This document shows, piece by piece, positions 6,818 through 16,133 of a stretch of DNA of 64,000 nucleotides. Each line of letters begins with the position of its first letter. Within the stretch, counting starts at the first letter, position 1. The stretch covers positions 4,677,910-4,741,909 of the forward strand of contig NZ_HF570108.1 of the NCBI RefSeq assembly GCF_000297395.2. The letters run 5' to 3'. The translations under genes and the position numbers were made by a program. The notes below the pieces were generated by a model. The model did no database searches, was not told the origin of the DNA, and saw nothing but the letters and a program-made list of their open reading frames with translations. The stretch comes from Micromonospora lupini str. Lupac 08. GTDB taxonomy: Bacteria; Actinomycetota; Actinomycetes; Mycobacteriales; Micromonosporaceae.

Positions 6818-9064
6818 GTGATCCCCGTGTTCGGGGAGGCCGTACAGGAGCTGCGGCGTCACAGCGCGCTGACGCAGGAGGATCTGGCCGCGAAGACGGG
6901 GCTGTCGGTCCGGCACCTCCGGGACCTGGAGGCGGGCCGGATCGCGCGGCCGCGACCCGCGACGATGCTGCTGTTGGCCGACGCCTTCGGCCTGCGGGGG
7001 GTCCGACGGGACCGGTTCCTCTCCGGTACGCCGACGCCGGCCGCCACGAGCGGTGTTCCGGCGCAGTTGCCGGCGGACGGCTTCGGTTTCGTCGGTCGAG
7101 CCGACGCGCTGGCTCGCCTCGACGAGATCCTGGCCCGGGTGGTGGAACAACCGACCGCGATGGGACTCGCGATCGTCTCCGGCACCGCCGGAGTGGGTAA
7201 GACCGCCCTCGCGGTGCACTGGGCGCATCGCGTCGCCGCGCACTTCCCCGACGGCCAGCTCTACGTCAACCTGCGCGGCTTCGACCCGGGCGGCGTCCCG
7301 GTCAGCCCGAGCACGGCGCTCGCCGGATTCGTCAACGCTCTCGCGGGACCGGGCGCCCGGCCGCCGACCACGCTGGACGAGCAGGTCGCGCGATACCGCA
7401 GTCTGCTGGGCGGCCGGCGGGTGCTCGTCGTCCTGGACAACGCCGGCGACGCCGACCAGGTACGCCCGCTCCTGCCGGGCGCGCCCGGCTGCTTCGTCCT
7501 CGTCACCAGTCGGGACCAGTTCCTGGGTCTGGTCAGTGTGAACGGCGCCCATCCGATCACCCTGGACGTCATGTCCGGTGTCGACTCCCGCGAACTGCTG
7601 ACCCGGCGCCTCGGCGCGGAGCGCGTGACCGCCGAGCCCGAGGCCGTCGACGTCATCGTCAGCGCCTCGGCCGGGCTGCCCCTGGCGCTGTCCGTCGTCG
7701 CGGCCCGCGCTGCCATCCACAGCGGATTTCGTCTGCTGGAGCTGGCGGCGAATCTCCGCCCGATGGCCGGGCGCCTGGACGCCTTCGACGGCGGCGAGCC
7801 GGTCACCGACGTACGGCTGGTCATGTCGTGGTCGTACCGGACCCTCGACCCGCTCACCGCCCGGCTGTTCCGGTTGCTGAGCGTCCATCCGGGGCCGGAC
7901 TTCGCCGTTGCGGCGGCGGCCAGCCTCGCGGGGATCACACCCGCTCAGGCCCACCGTCACCTCGCCGAGCTGACCCGGGCCCACCTGCTCACCGAGCACC
8001 GTCCGGGCCGGTTCACGTACCACGACCTGCTGCGCGCGTACGCCGCCGAGCTGACGGCTGCCGAGGACAGCGACGCGACCCGTCACGCCGCCCGGTCCCG
8101 CCTGCTCGACCACTACCTCTCGGTCGCGTACGCCGCCGACGAGCTGGTCTATCCACAGCGGGACCGGTTGCCGATCGACCCGCCGGGGCCCGGGGTCGCT
8201 CCGGTGGCGCTGCCCGATCGGGACGCGGCCGTGTGGTGGTTCGCCGACGAGCACCAGGTGCTGCTCTCGGCGCTGCGGCTGGCCAGCAGCCACGGCTTCG
8301 ACCGCCACACGTGTCACCTCGCCTGGGCCATCACCACCTACCTCAACCAGCGCGGCTACTGGGAGGACTGGACCAGCAGCCTGCGGGCGGCACTGGCGGC
8401 TGCCGTCCGGCTGGCCGACGACCGGGCCGAGGCGTACGCCCACGGGGTGCTCGGCTTCGCCGACATCGCGCGACAGCAGTACGCCGACGCGCAGCACCAT
8501 CTGGAGTCGGCGTACGACAGGTACCGGCGGCTGGGCGACCTGGCCGGGCAGGCCCGGGTCGAGCTCAACCTCGGATGGATCTGCGACCGGACCGGGCAGC
8601 CCGAGTTGGCCCTCGACCACGCCCGGGAGGCGCTGCGCCTGCACCGGCAGGCCGGGCACGTCACCGGTCAGGCCTTCGCGCTCAACGCGGTCGGCTGGTC
8701 GCACAGCCAGCTCGGTGACCACCTCGCCGCGATCGAGAGCTGCGAACAGGCGCTGGCCCTGTTCAGGTCGGTCGACAACGTCCTCGGCCAGGCGATCACC
8801 TGGGCCAGTCTCGGGCACGCCCACCTGCAGCTCGACGCGTTCACGGAGGCGGTCACCTGCCATGGGCACGCCGTCCGCCTGCGCCGCGAGATCGGTCACC
8901 GACGGTTGGAGGCGGACGCGCTGGTGAGCCTCGGCGACGCGCACCTGGCCGCAGGCGACGGCGGTTCGGCCCGGGTCGCCTGGCAGCAGGCGCTGGACAT
9001 CCTCGTGTCGCTGCGGGAGGCCGACACCGACGCGATCGAGGCCAAACTCGCCGCACTGCGCTGA
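6818..9064 (+). CDS. STAND-type regulator: XRE helix-turn-helix, NB-ARC ATPase, TPR repeats
   Basis: The N-terminal 70 residues form an XRE HTH (LRRHSALTQEDLAAKTGLSVRHLRDLE). A conserved GFVGRADALARLDEIL segment precedes the P-loop GTAGVGKT (about residues 122-129) and a Walker B strand VLVVLDNAGD, followed by the winged-helix part (LFRLLSVHPGPDF). The C-terminal third is a TPR array (AQHHLESAYDRYRRLGDLAGQARVELNLGW and similar units). The start is uncertain: TTG 6791, GTG 6818 and GTG 6827 are all in frame. Such proteins are ATP-dependent signal-integrating regulators frequent in antibiotic-producing actinomycetes; the target is unknown. No biosynthetic cluster is visible here. Confidence 0.85.
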   Translation: MIPVFGEAVQELRRHSALTQEDLAAKTGLSVRHLRDLEAGRIARPRPATMLLLADAFGLRGVRRDRFLSGTPTPAATSGVPAQLPADGFGFVGRADALARLDEILARVVEQPTAMGLAIVSGTAGVGKTALAVHWAHRVAAHFPDGQLYVNLRGFDPGGVPVSPSTALAGFVNALAGPGARPPTTLDEQVARYRSLLGGRRVLVVLDNAGDADQVRPLLPGAPGCFVLVTSRDQFLGLVSVNGAHPITLDVMSGVDSRELLTRRLGAERVTAEPEAVDVIVSASAGLPLALSVVAARAAIHSGFRLLELAANLRPMAGRLDAFDGGEPVTDVRLVMSWSYRTLDPLTARLFRLLSVHPGPDFAVAAAASLAGITPAQAHRHLAELTRAHLLTEHRPGRFTYHDLLRAYAAELTAAEDSDATRHAARSRLLDHYLSVAYAADELVYPQRDRLPIDPPGPGVAPVALPDRDAAVWWFADEHQVLLSALRLASSHGFDRHTCHLAWAITTYLNQRGYWEDWTSSLRAALAAAVRLADDRAEAYAHGVLGFADIARQQYADAQHHLESAYDRYRRLGDLAGQARVELNLGWICDRTGQPELALDHAREALRLHRQAGHVTGQAFALNAVGWSHSQLGDHLAAIESCEQALALFRSVDNVLGQAITWASLGHAHLQLDAFTEAVTCHGHAVRLRREIGHRRLEADALVSLGDAHLAAGDGGSARVAWQQALDILVSLREADTDAIEAKLAALR

Positions 9065-9195
9065 GCGGCGCGAAGTGCCGGTCAATCTCCGGTCCGGCTC
9101 CTGTCCGGGCTCCGTGGGGGACGAAACGATGGTGAGGCAAGCCGCGCGCCGCAGCGTCGCGGGTGCGGCCCACACACCTCGACCTGGGGGTTCCC

Positions 9196-9654
9196 ATGTT
9201 CCGACGTCTCCTTCGCCTCGGCCTCACCGCCCTGCTCACCGTCACGACCGTGGGCGGCGCGGTGGCGATCTCCTCGCCCGCCCAGGCCGCCCTGCCGCAC
9301 TGCAACGGCGCGGGCGTCTACACCTCCACCTGGTCCGGCGCCCGCGGCGCGACGGCCTGGATCCCGGCGTACGTCAGCAGCACCATCAACTTCAACTGTC
9401 TGCTCATCCGCGGCGACCACAGCTCGGGCGTCGGCGAGCTACAGCGCACGCTGACGGGGATCTACAGCAGGTACCTCGGCCCCAACGGAGTCGACAACGA
9501 CTTCGGCGGCTACACCCAGAGCGCGTTGCGCAGCGTCCAGGCCGACATCGGCATCTCGGCCGACGGCGAGTACGGGCCGCAGACCCGCGACAACCTGTGC
9601 TGGCGGTGGACGGGAAGCGACAACTCCTGCATCTGGCTGAACAACAACCACTGA
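9196..9654 (+). CDS. Small secreted peptidoglycan-binding-like protein
   Basis: ATG 9196 follows GGGGGTTCCC and starts a Sec signal peptide (FRRLLRLGLTALLTVTTVGG ending PAQAA). The mature protein of about 120 residues contains GVGELQRTLTGIYSRYL, DNDFGGYTQSALRSVQADIGISADGEYGPQT, which is the repeat logic of PG_binding_1 domains (helix, G-x-D/Y-G-x-x-T). Five Cys residues in the mature part suggest disulfides. No hydrolase domain is fused, so it is a bare binding module. It lies downstream of the regulator gene but with a 131-bp gap. Confidence 0.75.
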   Translation: MFRRLLRLGLTALLTVTTVGGAVAISSPAQAALPHCNGAGVYTSTWSGARGATAWIPAYVSSTINFNCLLIRGDHSSGVGELQRTLTGIYSRYLGPNGVDNDFGGYTQSALRSVQADIGISADGEYGPQTRDNLCWRWTGSDNSCIWLNNNH

Positions 9655-9693
9655 GGACGCGCGGGGCGCGCCTACGGGGGGCGCCCCGCAACC

Positions 9694-9721
9694 GACCGCC
9701 TCGGCTCCGGCCGAGGCGGTC
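9694..9721 (+). terminator. Terminator hairpin after the peptidoglycan-binding-like gene
   Basis: GACCGCCTCGGC (9694-9705) and GCCGAGGCGGTC (9710-9721) form a perfect 12-bp stem with a TCCG tetraloop 39 bp after the stop. A second GC-rich inverted repeat (GGGGCGC/GCGCCCC, about 9663-9688) precedes it. Confidence 0.7.
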
Positions 9722-9773
9722 ACCCCCTGCCCGTACGGCCGGGGACGAAACCGCAAGCATCGACGGCCAACAA

Positions 9774-9812
9774 TTGACTGAGTGTCCGCCGTACCTCTAT
9801 AACGTGGTACGG
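9774..9812 (+). promoter_or_regulatory. Promoter of the GH2 gene with inverted repeat over the -10 box
   Basis: TTGACT (9774-9779) and TATAAC (9798-9803) are separated by 18 bp, a good vegetative promoter about 80 bp upstream of the GH2 start. CCGTACC (9789-9795) and GGTACGG (9806-9812) form a perfect inverted repeat with a 10-bp spacer that encloses the -10 box, so a dimeric repressor probably binds here. No regulator gene adjoins it, so the protein is unknown. Confidence 0.65.
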
Positions 9813-9889
9813 GTGCCACCCGACGCCCACCGCCCGCGCGCTTCGGGCTCGGCTGCACGGCCCGCGGCGACCCGCCCCTCGGAGACGGC

Positions 9890-12244
<2,355 letters not shown>

Positions 12245-12289
12245 CGTATCGTCGCCACAGCCGCCCACGGTGACGGCCAGCAGCTCCGG

Positions 12290-13420
12290 TCACTCGGGGC
12301 GGTAGGCGTCCAGTGCGTGCTCGGTCTTCCAGTCGTCCACCGCCGTGAGCGGGACCGGCGCGGGCCGCTGCGCCATCGTCGTCAGCTCGATCCGCCGGCC
12401 CTCGGCTGCCGACCGGAGCAGGGTGGTCATCGTCTCGAGGACGTGCAGCGCGACGTCACCGCCGGCACGCGGCGGACGCCGGCCATCGGCTCCGACGAGG
12501 TCGATCAGGCCGATGCCCCGGGAGCCCTCGGCGTACCCGGCCCGCGGTTCGACAACGCGCCACTCGGTGTCGCCGAGCGCGCGGAGGCGGACCGTCCCGT
12601 CGAAGTTGTTCGGGTCGGGTACGGCGAGGGTTGCGGTCTCCCCGTGCACCTCGATCGGTGCGGCGGTCGTCGCGACGCCGTCGAAGCTCGTGGTGATGGT
12701 GGAGAGAGCGCCGTTGACGTGTTCGAGAACGCCTGTGACGTGGGTGTCCACCTCCACCGGAATCCGCTGGCCGGCGCGCGGGCCGGAGCCGATGACCCGC
12801 TCGGCGCGCAGGCGGCTGGCGGCTCCGACCACCGCGCGTACCGGCCCGAGCAGGTGGATGAGCGCCGAGATGTAGTACGGCCCCATGTCCAGCAACGGGC
12901 CGCCCCCGGGGACGTAGTAGAAGTCGGGGTGGGGGTGCCAGCGCTCGTGCCCCGGCGTGACCATGACGGCGGTCGCGGCCAGCGGGCGTCCGATCAGTCC
13001 GTCGTCGACCGCCGCCCGCGCCGTCTGCGTACCCGTCCCCAGGACGGTGTCCGGCGCGCACCCCACGTGGACCCGAGCCGCCGTGGCTCGCTCCATGATC
13101 GAGCGGCCGTCCGGGAACGTCACCGCGAGTGGCTTCTCGACGTACACGTTCTTGCCCGCGTCGATCGCGCCGAGCGAGATGTCGGCGTGCGCCGCGGGGA
13201 TCGTGAGGTTGAGAACCGTCTGCACGTCCGGGCGGGCGAGCAGACGCTCCACGCTGGACGCCTCGCTGCCGGGGATCGCGGCCGCGGCGGCGGCCGACCG
13301 GGACGCGTCGAGGTCGGCCAGCGCGACGATGCGCACGGCAGGATGGTTCGCGAGGGTGTCCAGGTACGCGCGGGAGATGACCCCGAGACCTACGATGCCG
13401 ACGCCGTGCGGGTCGCCCAC
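12290..13420 (-). CDS. Gfo/Idh/MocA-family NAD(P)-dependent sugar oxidoreductase
   Basis: The start is GTG 13420, giving 376 residues that open directly with the Rossmann motif VGIVGLGVISRAYLDTL. EKPLAVTF carries the family's catalytic Lys-Pro, and YVPGGGPLLDMGPYYISAL is the usual C-terminal-domain signature. It overlaps the upstream ThuA gene by 31 bp, so the two are translationally coupled. Family members oxidise or reduce hydroxyls of sugars and inositols. Together with ThuA-type proteins they recur in trehalose/disaccharide and 3-keto-sugar catabolism, which is the likely setting here. The substrate is not evident. Confidence 0.88.
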   Translation of the reverse strand: MGDPHGVGIVGLGVISRAYLDTLANHPAVRIVALADLDASRSAAAAAAIPGSEASSVERLLARPDVQTVLNLTIPAAHADISLGAIDAGKNVYVEKPLAVTFPDGRSIMERATAARVHVGCAPDTVLGTGTQTARAAVDDGLIGRPLAATAVMVTPGHERWHPHPDFYYVPGGGPLLDMGPYYISALIHLLGPVRAVVGAASRLRAERVIGSGPRAGQRIPVEVDTHVTGVLEHVNGALSTITTSFDGVATTAAPIEVHGETATLAVPDPNNFDGTVRLRALGDTEWRVVEPRAGYAEGSRGIGLIDLVGADGRRPPRAGGDVALHVLETMTTLLRSAAEGRRIELTTMAQRPAPVPLTAVDDWKTEHALDAYRPE

Positions 13421-14103
13421 ACCATCCCCCTCTCGATGACGGTACGTACGCTCGGGTGCTCCAGCACGTCGACGCTGTGTCCCGGTGTCGTGACGACGAT
13501 GCGCCCGGCACCCCAGCGCCGGGTCCAGATCGCCGGCGAGGTGACCGGCCGGTGCCAGGGATGCCACGCCTGCGTGGGGTGGGTGGTGACCGCCAGGACG
13601 TCGATCAGGTCGTCGTGCAGCACCCAGTACTGCTCGGTGACCAGCTCGAAGTCCTCGACTCCCGTGGTGATCGGGTGCTCTCGGCCGAGGTCGGTGACGC
13701 GCACCGTGTGCGGCAGGAAGTTGTCCTCCGCACCACCGTGACGCTCGCACGGCTCCTTGCCCGGGTGGGTCGCGAACTGGCCGCCCACCAGGTGCAGGTA
13801 CTCCGCGGAAGCCCGGAACGAATCGACGACGCCGCCGTGCCAGCCGGTGAAGCCGGTACCGGCGCTGACCGCCGCGCTCAGGCCGGCCGACTGGGCCGAG
13901 GTGATCTCCGACATCGTCATGCACTGCACGACGAGGTCGGTGTCGGCCATCTCGGCGGCGTCGGCGTAGATCTCCGTCGACTCCTCGACCCGTACGGCGT
14001 AACCGCTTCGTTCGAGGAAGGGGATGAACAAGTCCGTCGCCTGGACCGGCTGGTGCCCCTCCCATCCGCCCCGAACCACGAGTGCTCTCGGCTGCTGCGC
14101 CAC
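13390..14103 (-). CDS. ThuA-like (trehalose utilisation family) protein
   Basis: This 237-residue cytosolic protein shows the ThuA domain, a glutamine-amidotransferase-like alpha/beta fold: ALVVRGGWEGHQPVQATDLFIPFLE, DLVVQCMTMSEITSAQ, GTGFTGWHGGVVDSF, then HPITTGVEDFELVTEQYWVL and GRIVVTTPGHS. ThuA proteins accompany sugar dehydrogenases in alpha-glucoside and trehalose catabolism through 3-keto intermediates. It is the first gene of a two-gene operon with the Gfo/Idh/MocA oxidoreductase, whose start lies inside its last codons. No transporter is linked. Confidence 0.85.
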   Translation of the reverse strand: MAQQPRALVVRGGWEGHQPVQATDLFIPFLERSGYAVRVEESTEIYADAAEMADTDLVVQCMTMSEITSAQSAGLSAAVSAGTGFTGWHGGVVDSFRASAEYLHLVGGQFATHPGKEPCERHGGAEDNFLPHTVRVTDLGREHPITTGVEDFELVTEQYWVLHDDLIDVLAVTTHPTQAWHPWHRPVTSPAIWTRRWGAGRIVVTTPGHSVDVLEHPSVRTVIERGMVWATRTASAS

Positions 14104-14241
14104 CCTCGCTCCCTTCCACGTACCGCCGCCACCGGGTCGGCCGCTTTCCGCCCCGGCGACGTGCGCCGGTGCCCGTGCTTGTCGAGCACCGAAACCGTAC
14201 CCGTGAATGCGTTCCGCGGCCGCGCTCCGGTGCCGGCGGTC

Positions 14242-14718
14242 CTAGCGCAGCGCGGCGATCCTGGCTCGGGTGTTGGCGGGGGCTTCGGGGTGCCCGCGCT
14301 CGACGCCGGTCCGGACGTCAGCCACGGTCTTGCCGGCCAGCTCCCGCCGCCACGCCAGGTCGGCACCTCGCATGACCTGGGAGAACTCGCACGACTGTCG
14401 ATAGTCGACACCGGCGTGCTCGCCCGGCCCCCGGCGGAGGATCTGCTCGCACCGGAACAGCTCCTCGGGCCCCTCGATCGCGGTCACGATGTCCAACAGG
14501 GAGACCGCCTCCGGCGGCCGTGCGAGCTGGAAGCCTCCGCGCGGCCCCGAGGTCGACGTCAGGATCCCGGCCCGCGCCAGAGCCTGAAGCTGCTTGTTCA
14601 GGTAGGCAGGGGGCAGCTCGTAGAACGTCGCGAGGACGCTGGTCGGCACCGGGGCGTCCAGCCAGCTCAGGTTGAGGCACGTGTGGAGGGCCCATTCGAC
14701 GCCCTGGCTCATCCGCAT
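14242..14718 (-). CDS. Rrf2-family transcriptional regulator
   Basis: The chosen start is ATG 14718 (MRMSQGVEWALH); ATG 14712 is also possible. The winged HTH shows VLATFYELPPAYLNKQLQALARAGILTSTSGPRGGFQLARPP, diagnostic of Rrf2 proteins. The three clustered Cys that ligate the Fe-S cluster in IscR/NsrR are missing: only two Cys are seen in the relevant region (FRCEQ, RQSCEF), so this member probably senses something else. It is divergent from a cupin gene, with one perfect inverted repeat overlapping its own promoter and a related site in the cupin promoter. Confidence 0.88.
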   Translation of the reverse strand: MRMSQGVEWALHTCLNLSWLDAPVPTSVLATFYELPPAYLNKQLQALARAGILTSTSGPRGGFQLARPPEAVSLLDIVTAIEGPEELFRCEQILRRGPGEHAGVDYRQSCEFSQVMRGADLAWRRELAGKTVADVRTGVERGHPEAPANTRARIAALR

Positions 14719-14719
14719 A

Positions 14720-14744
14720 ATCCTGGAGCTTACCTGTCCAGGAT
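14720..14744 (-). promoter_or_regulatory. Probable Rrf2 operator 1 (autoregulatory)
   Basis: ATCCTGGA (14720-14727) and TCCAGGAT (14737-14744) are perfect 8-bp inverted arms around a 9-bp spacer. They lie immediately upstream of the Rrf2 start codon, overlapping its 5' leader. On the minus strand the left part reads CCTGGACA, shared with site 2. Confidence 0.7.
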
Positions 14745-14779
14745 TTGGGACGCCGGCCATGATCGCTGGCGTGAGGCGA

Positions 14780-14803
14780 TTCTGGACATCTAGTGTCTAG
14801 GAA
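14780..14803 (+). promoter_or_regulatory. Probable Rrf2 operator 2, upstream of the cupin gene
   Basis: CTGGACA (14782-14788) and TGTCTAG (14794-14800) are inverted arms with one mismatch around TCTAG, related to operator 1 through CTGGACA. The site lies 27 bp upstream of the cupin start, placing it over the likely promoter. Confidence 0.6.
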
Positions 14804-14829
14804 ACAGCCGAACAGCGAAGGAGCCGACA

Positions 14830-15297
14830 ATGACTGTGGTACGCGCCGTCCAGGCCGAGGTTCTCGACAGCGATCCGGCCAGCGTGATCACGCTGCTCTT
14901 CGACCCCGAGCACACCGGGGGCGCCCTGACCAGCAACCGCACCCTGCTCAAGGACGGCACCGACGGCGCACCGCCGCACCTGCACACCCACTCCGGTGAG
15001 CTGTTCTTCGTGCTCGACGGCGCCCTCGAGATGCTCGTCGGCGACGAGTTGCACATCCTGGGCACGGGCGACGCGCTCTTCGTGCCGCCGAACACCCCGC
15101 ACGCCTTCGCCCCCGCCGAGGGCCGGGACGCCGACTTCCTCGTCGTCATCACCCCTGGCAAGCCCCGGTTCGACTACTACCGCCTGCTCGACAAGGTGCA
15201 CCGGGGCGAAGCCACCTGGCAGGACGTCGGCGAGACCCAGGACCGCTACGACAACCACTACGTGGACAGCCCGGTGTGGGCGGGTCGCCGCGGCTGA
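14830..15297 (+). CDS. Single-domain cupin protein
   Basis: ATG 14830 follows GAAGGAG and yields 155 residues. The two cupin motifs are clear: PPHLHTHSGELFFVLDGALEMLVGD (HxH plus Glu) and PPNTPHAFAP (His), giving a 3-His/1-Glu metal site. Single-domain cupins may be dioxygenases, isomerases or binding proteins, and none of these can be chosen here. Its gene faces the Rrf2 regulator and carries a copy of its putative operator, so it is probably the main target of that regulator. Confidence 0.85.
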   Translation: MTVVRAVQAEVLDSDPASVITLLFDPEHTGGALTSNRTLLKDGTDGAPPHLHTHSGELFFVLDGALEMLVGDELHILGTGDALFVPPNTPHAFAPAEGRDADFLVVITPGKPRFDYYRLLDKVHRGEATWQDVGETQDRYDNHYVDSPVWAGRRG

Positions 15298-15335
15298 CCG
15301 AACCCCGTCGGTGTCGGTCAGCCCACCCGCTTTAT

Positions 15336-15380
15336 TTGCGCGCCGCGCATCTTTGCGGGTCGCGCAACTAGTGCTACCGT
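15336..15380 (+). promoter_or_regulatory. Tandem TetR boxes and leaderless promoter
   Basis: Two 15-bp near-palindromes follow each other 17 bp apart: TTGCGCGCCGCGCAT (15336-15350) and TTGCGGGTCGCGCAA (15353-15367), each TTGCGSG-N-CGCGCAW. TACCGT (15375-15380) is a likely -10 box ending 6 nt before the ATG at 15387, so transcription would begin at or next to the start codon and the mRNA would be leaderless. The second box covers the -35/spacer region, which suggests autorepression. Confidence 0.65.
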
Positions 15381-15386
15381 GGTGGC

Positions 15387-16007
15387 ATGACGGGGTTGCG
15401 GGAGCGCAAGAAGGCCGAGACGCGGGCGGCGCTCGGCTGGGCCGCGATCCACCTCACCGCCGAGCGGGGCTACGACAACGTCCGCGTCGAGGACATCGCC
15501 GAGGCTGCCGGCGTCTCCCCGCGCACCTTCAACAACTACTTCTCCAGCAAGGCCGAGGCGATCGCCTCCCGCCACCTCGACCGCAGCATGCGCACCGCCG
15601 CCGCGCTGCGCGAACGCCCCGCCGACGAGCCGCTCTGGGCGGCGCTCACCCAGGCCGCGCTGGAGCAGTTCACGCGCGGCCCCGAGGTCGATGCCATGCC
15701 GTCCCCCGCGCACGCCCAGTGGGTGGCCGGCGTCCGCACCATGCTCGCCGAGCCCGCCCTGCAGGGCGAGCGACTGCGTGCCGTCGCGATCGCCGAGGCC
15801 GAGTTGGCCGCCGCGGTCGCCGAGCGCACCGGCACCGACCTCGCCACCGACATGTATCCCCGGCTCGTCGCGGCCGCCGCCAGCGCCGCCGTCGCCGTCG
15901 CCATGCAGCACTATCTCGACAGCCCCGACCCGCCCACCCCGATCGAGCGCCTCATCACCGAGGCCTTCGCCCAGGTCGCCGCCGGCCTTCCCGCGCCGCC
16001 CCGCTGA
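15387..16007 (+). CDS. TetR-family regulator
   Basis: The protein has 206 residues. The N-terminal HTH (ERKKAETRAALGWAAIHLTAERGYDNVRVEDIAEAAGVS, then RTFNNYFSSKAEAI) is typical of the family. The C-terminal domain is Ala-rich and helical, as in many actinobacterial TetR proteins linked to monooxygenases. It has tandem boxes in front of its own gene and lies 126 bp upstream of a co-directional FAD monooxygenase, so it probably controls both. The ATG is likely the first transcribed codon, consistent with the lack of a ribosome binding site. Confidence 0.9.
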   Translation: MTGLRERKKAETRAALGWAAIHLTAERGYDNVRVEDIAEAAGVSPRTFNNYFSSKAEAIASRHLDRSMRTAAALRERPADEPLWAALTQAALEQFTRGPEVDAMPSPAHAQWVAGVRTMLAEPALQGERLRAVAIAEAELAAAVAERTGTDLATDMYPRLVAAAASAAVAVAMQHYLDSPDPPTPIERLITEAFAQVAAGLPAPPR

Positions 16008-16133
16008 GGTCCGATCCCCCCGCTCCGGGCGAGCCGCACCCACACGTCTTCCAGCAGCGTCACACCCCACGGTGGGCCGGCCGCGTGCCGCGCCTGCCGG
16101 GGCGATGGCGCACACCCCGAAGGGATCACTGCC

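Noticed and set aside
6818-9064. SARP-type pathway activator
   Set aside because: The N-terminus is an XRE helix-turn-helix, not the OmpR-like domain plus BTAD of SARP proteins.
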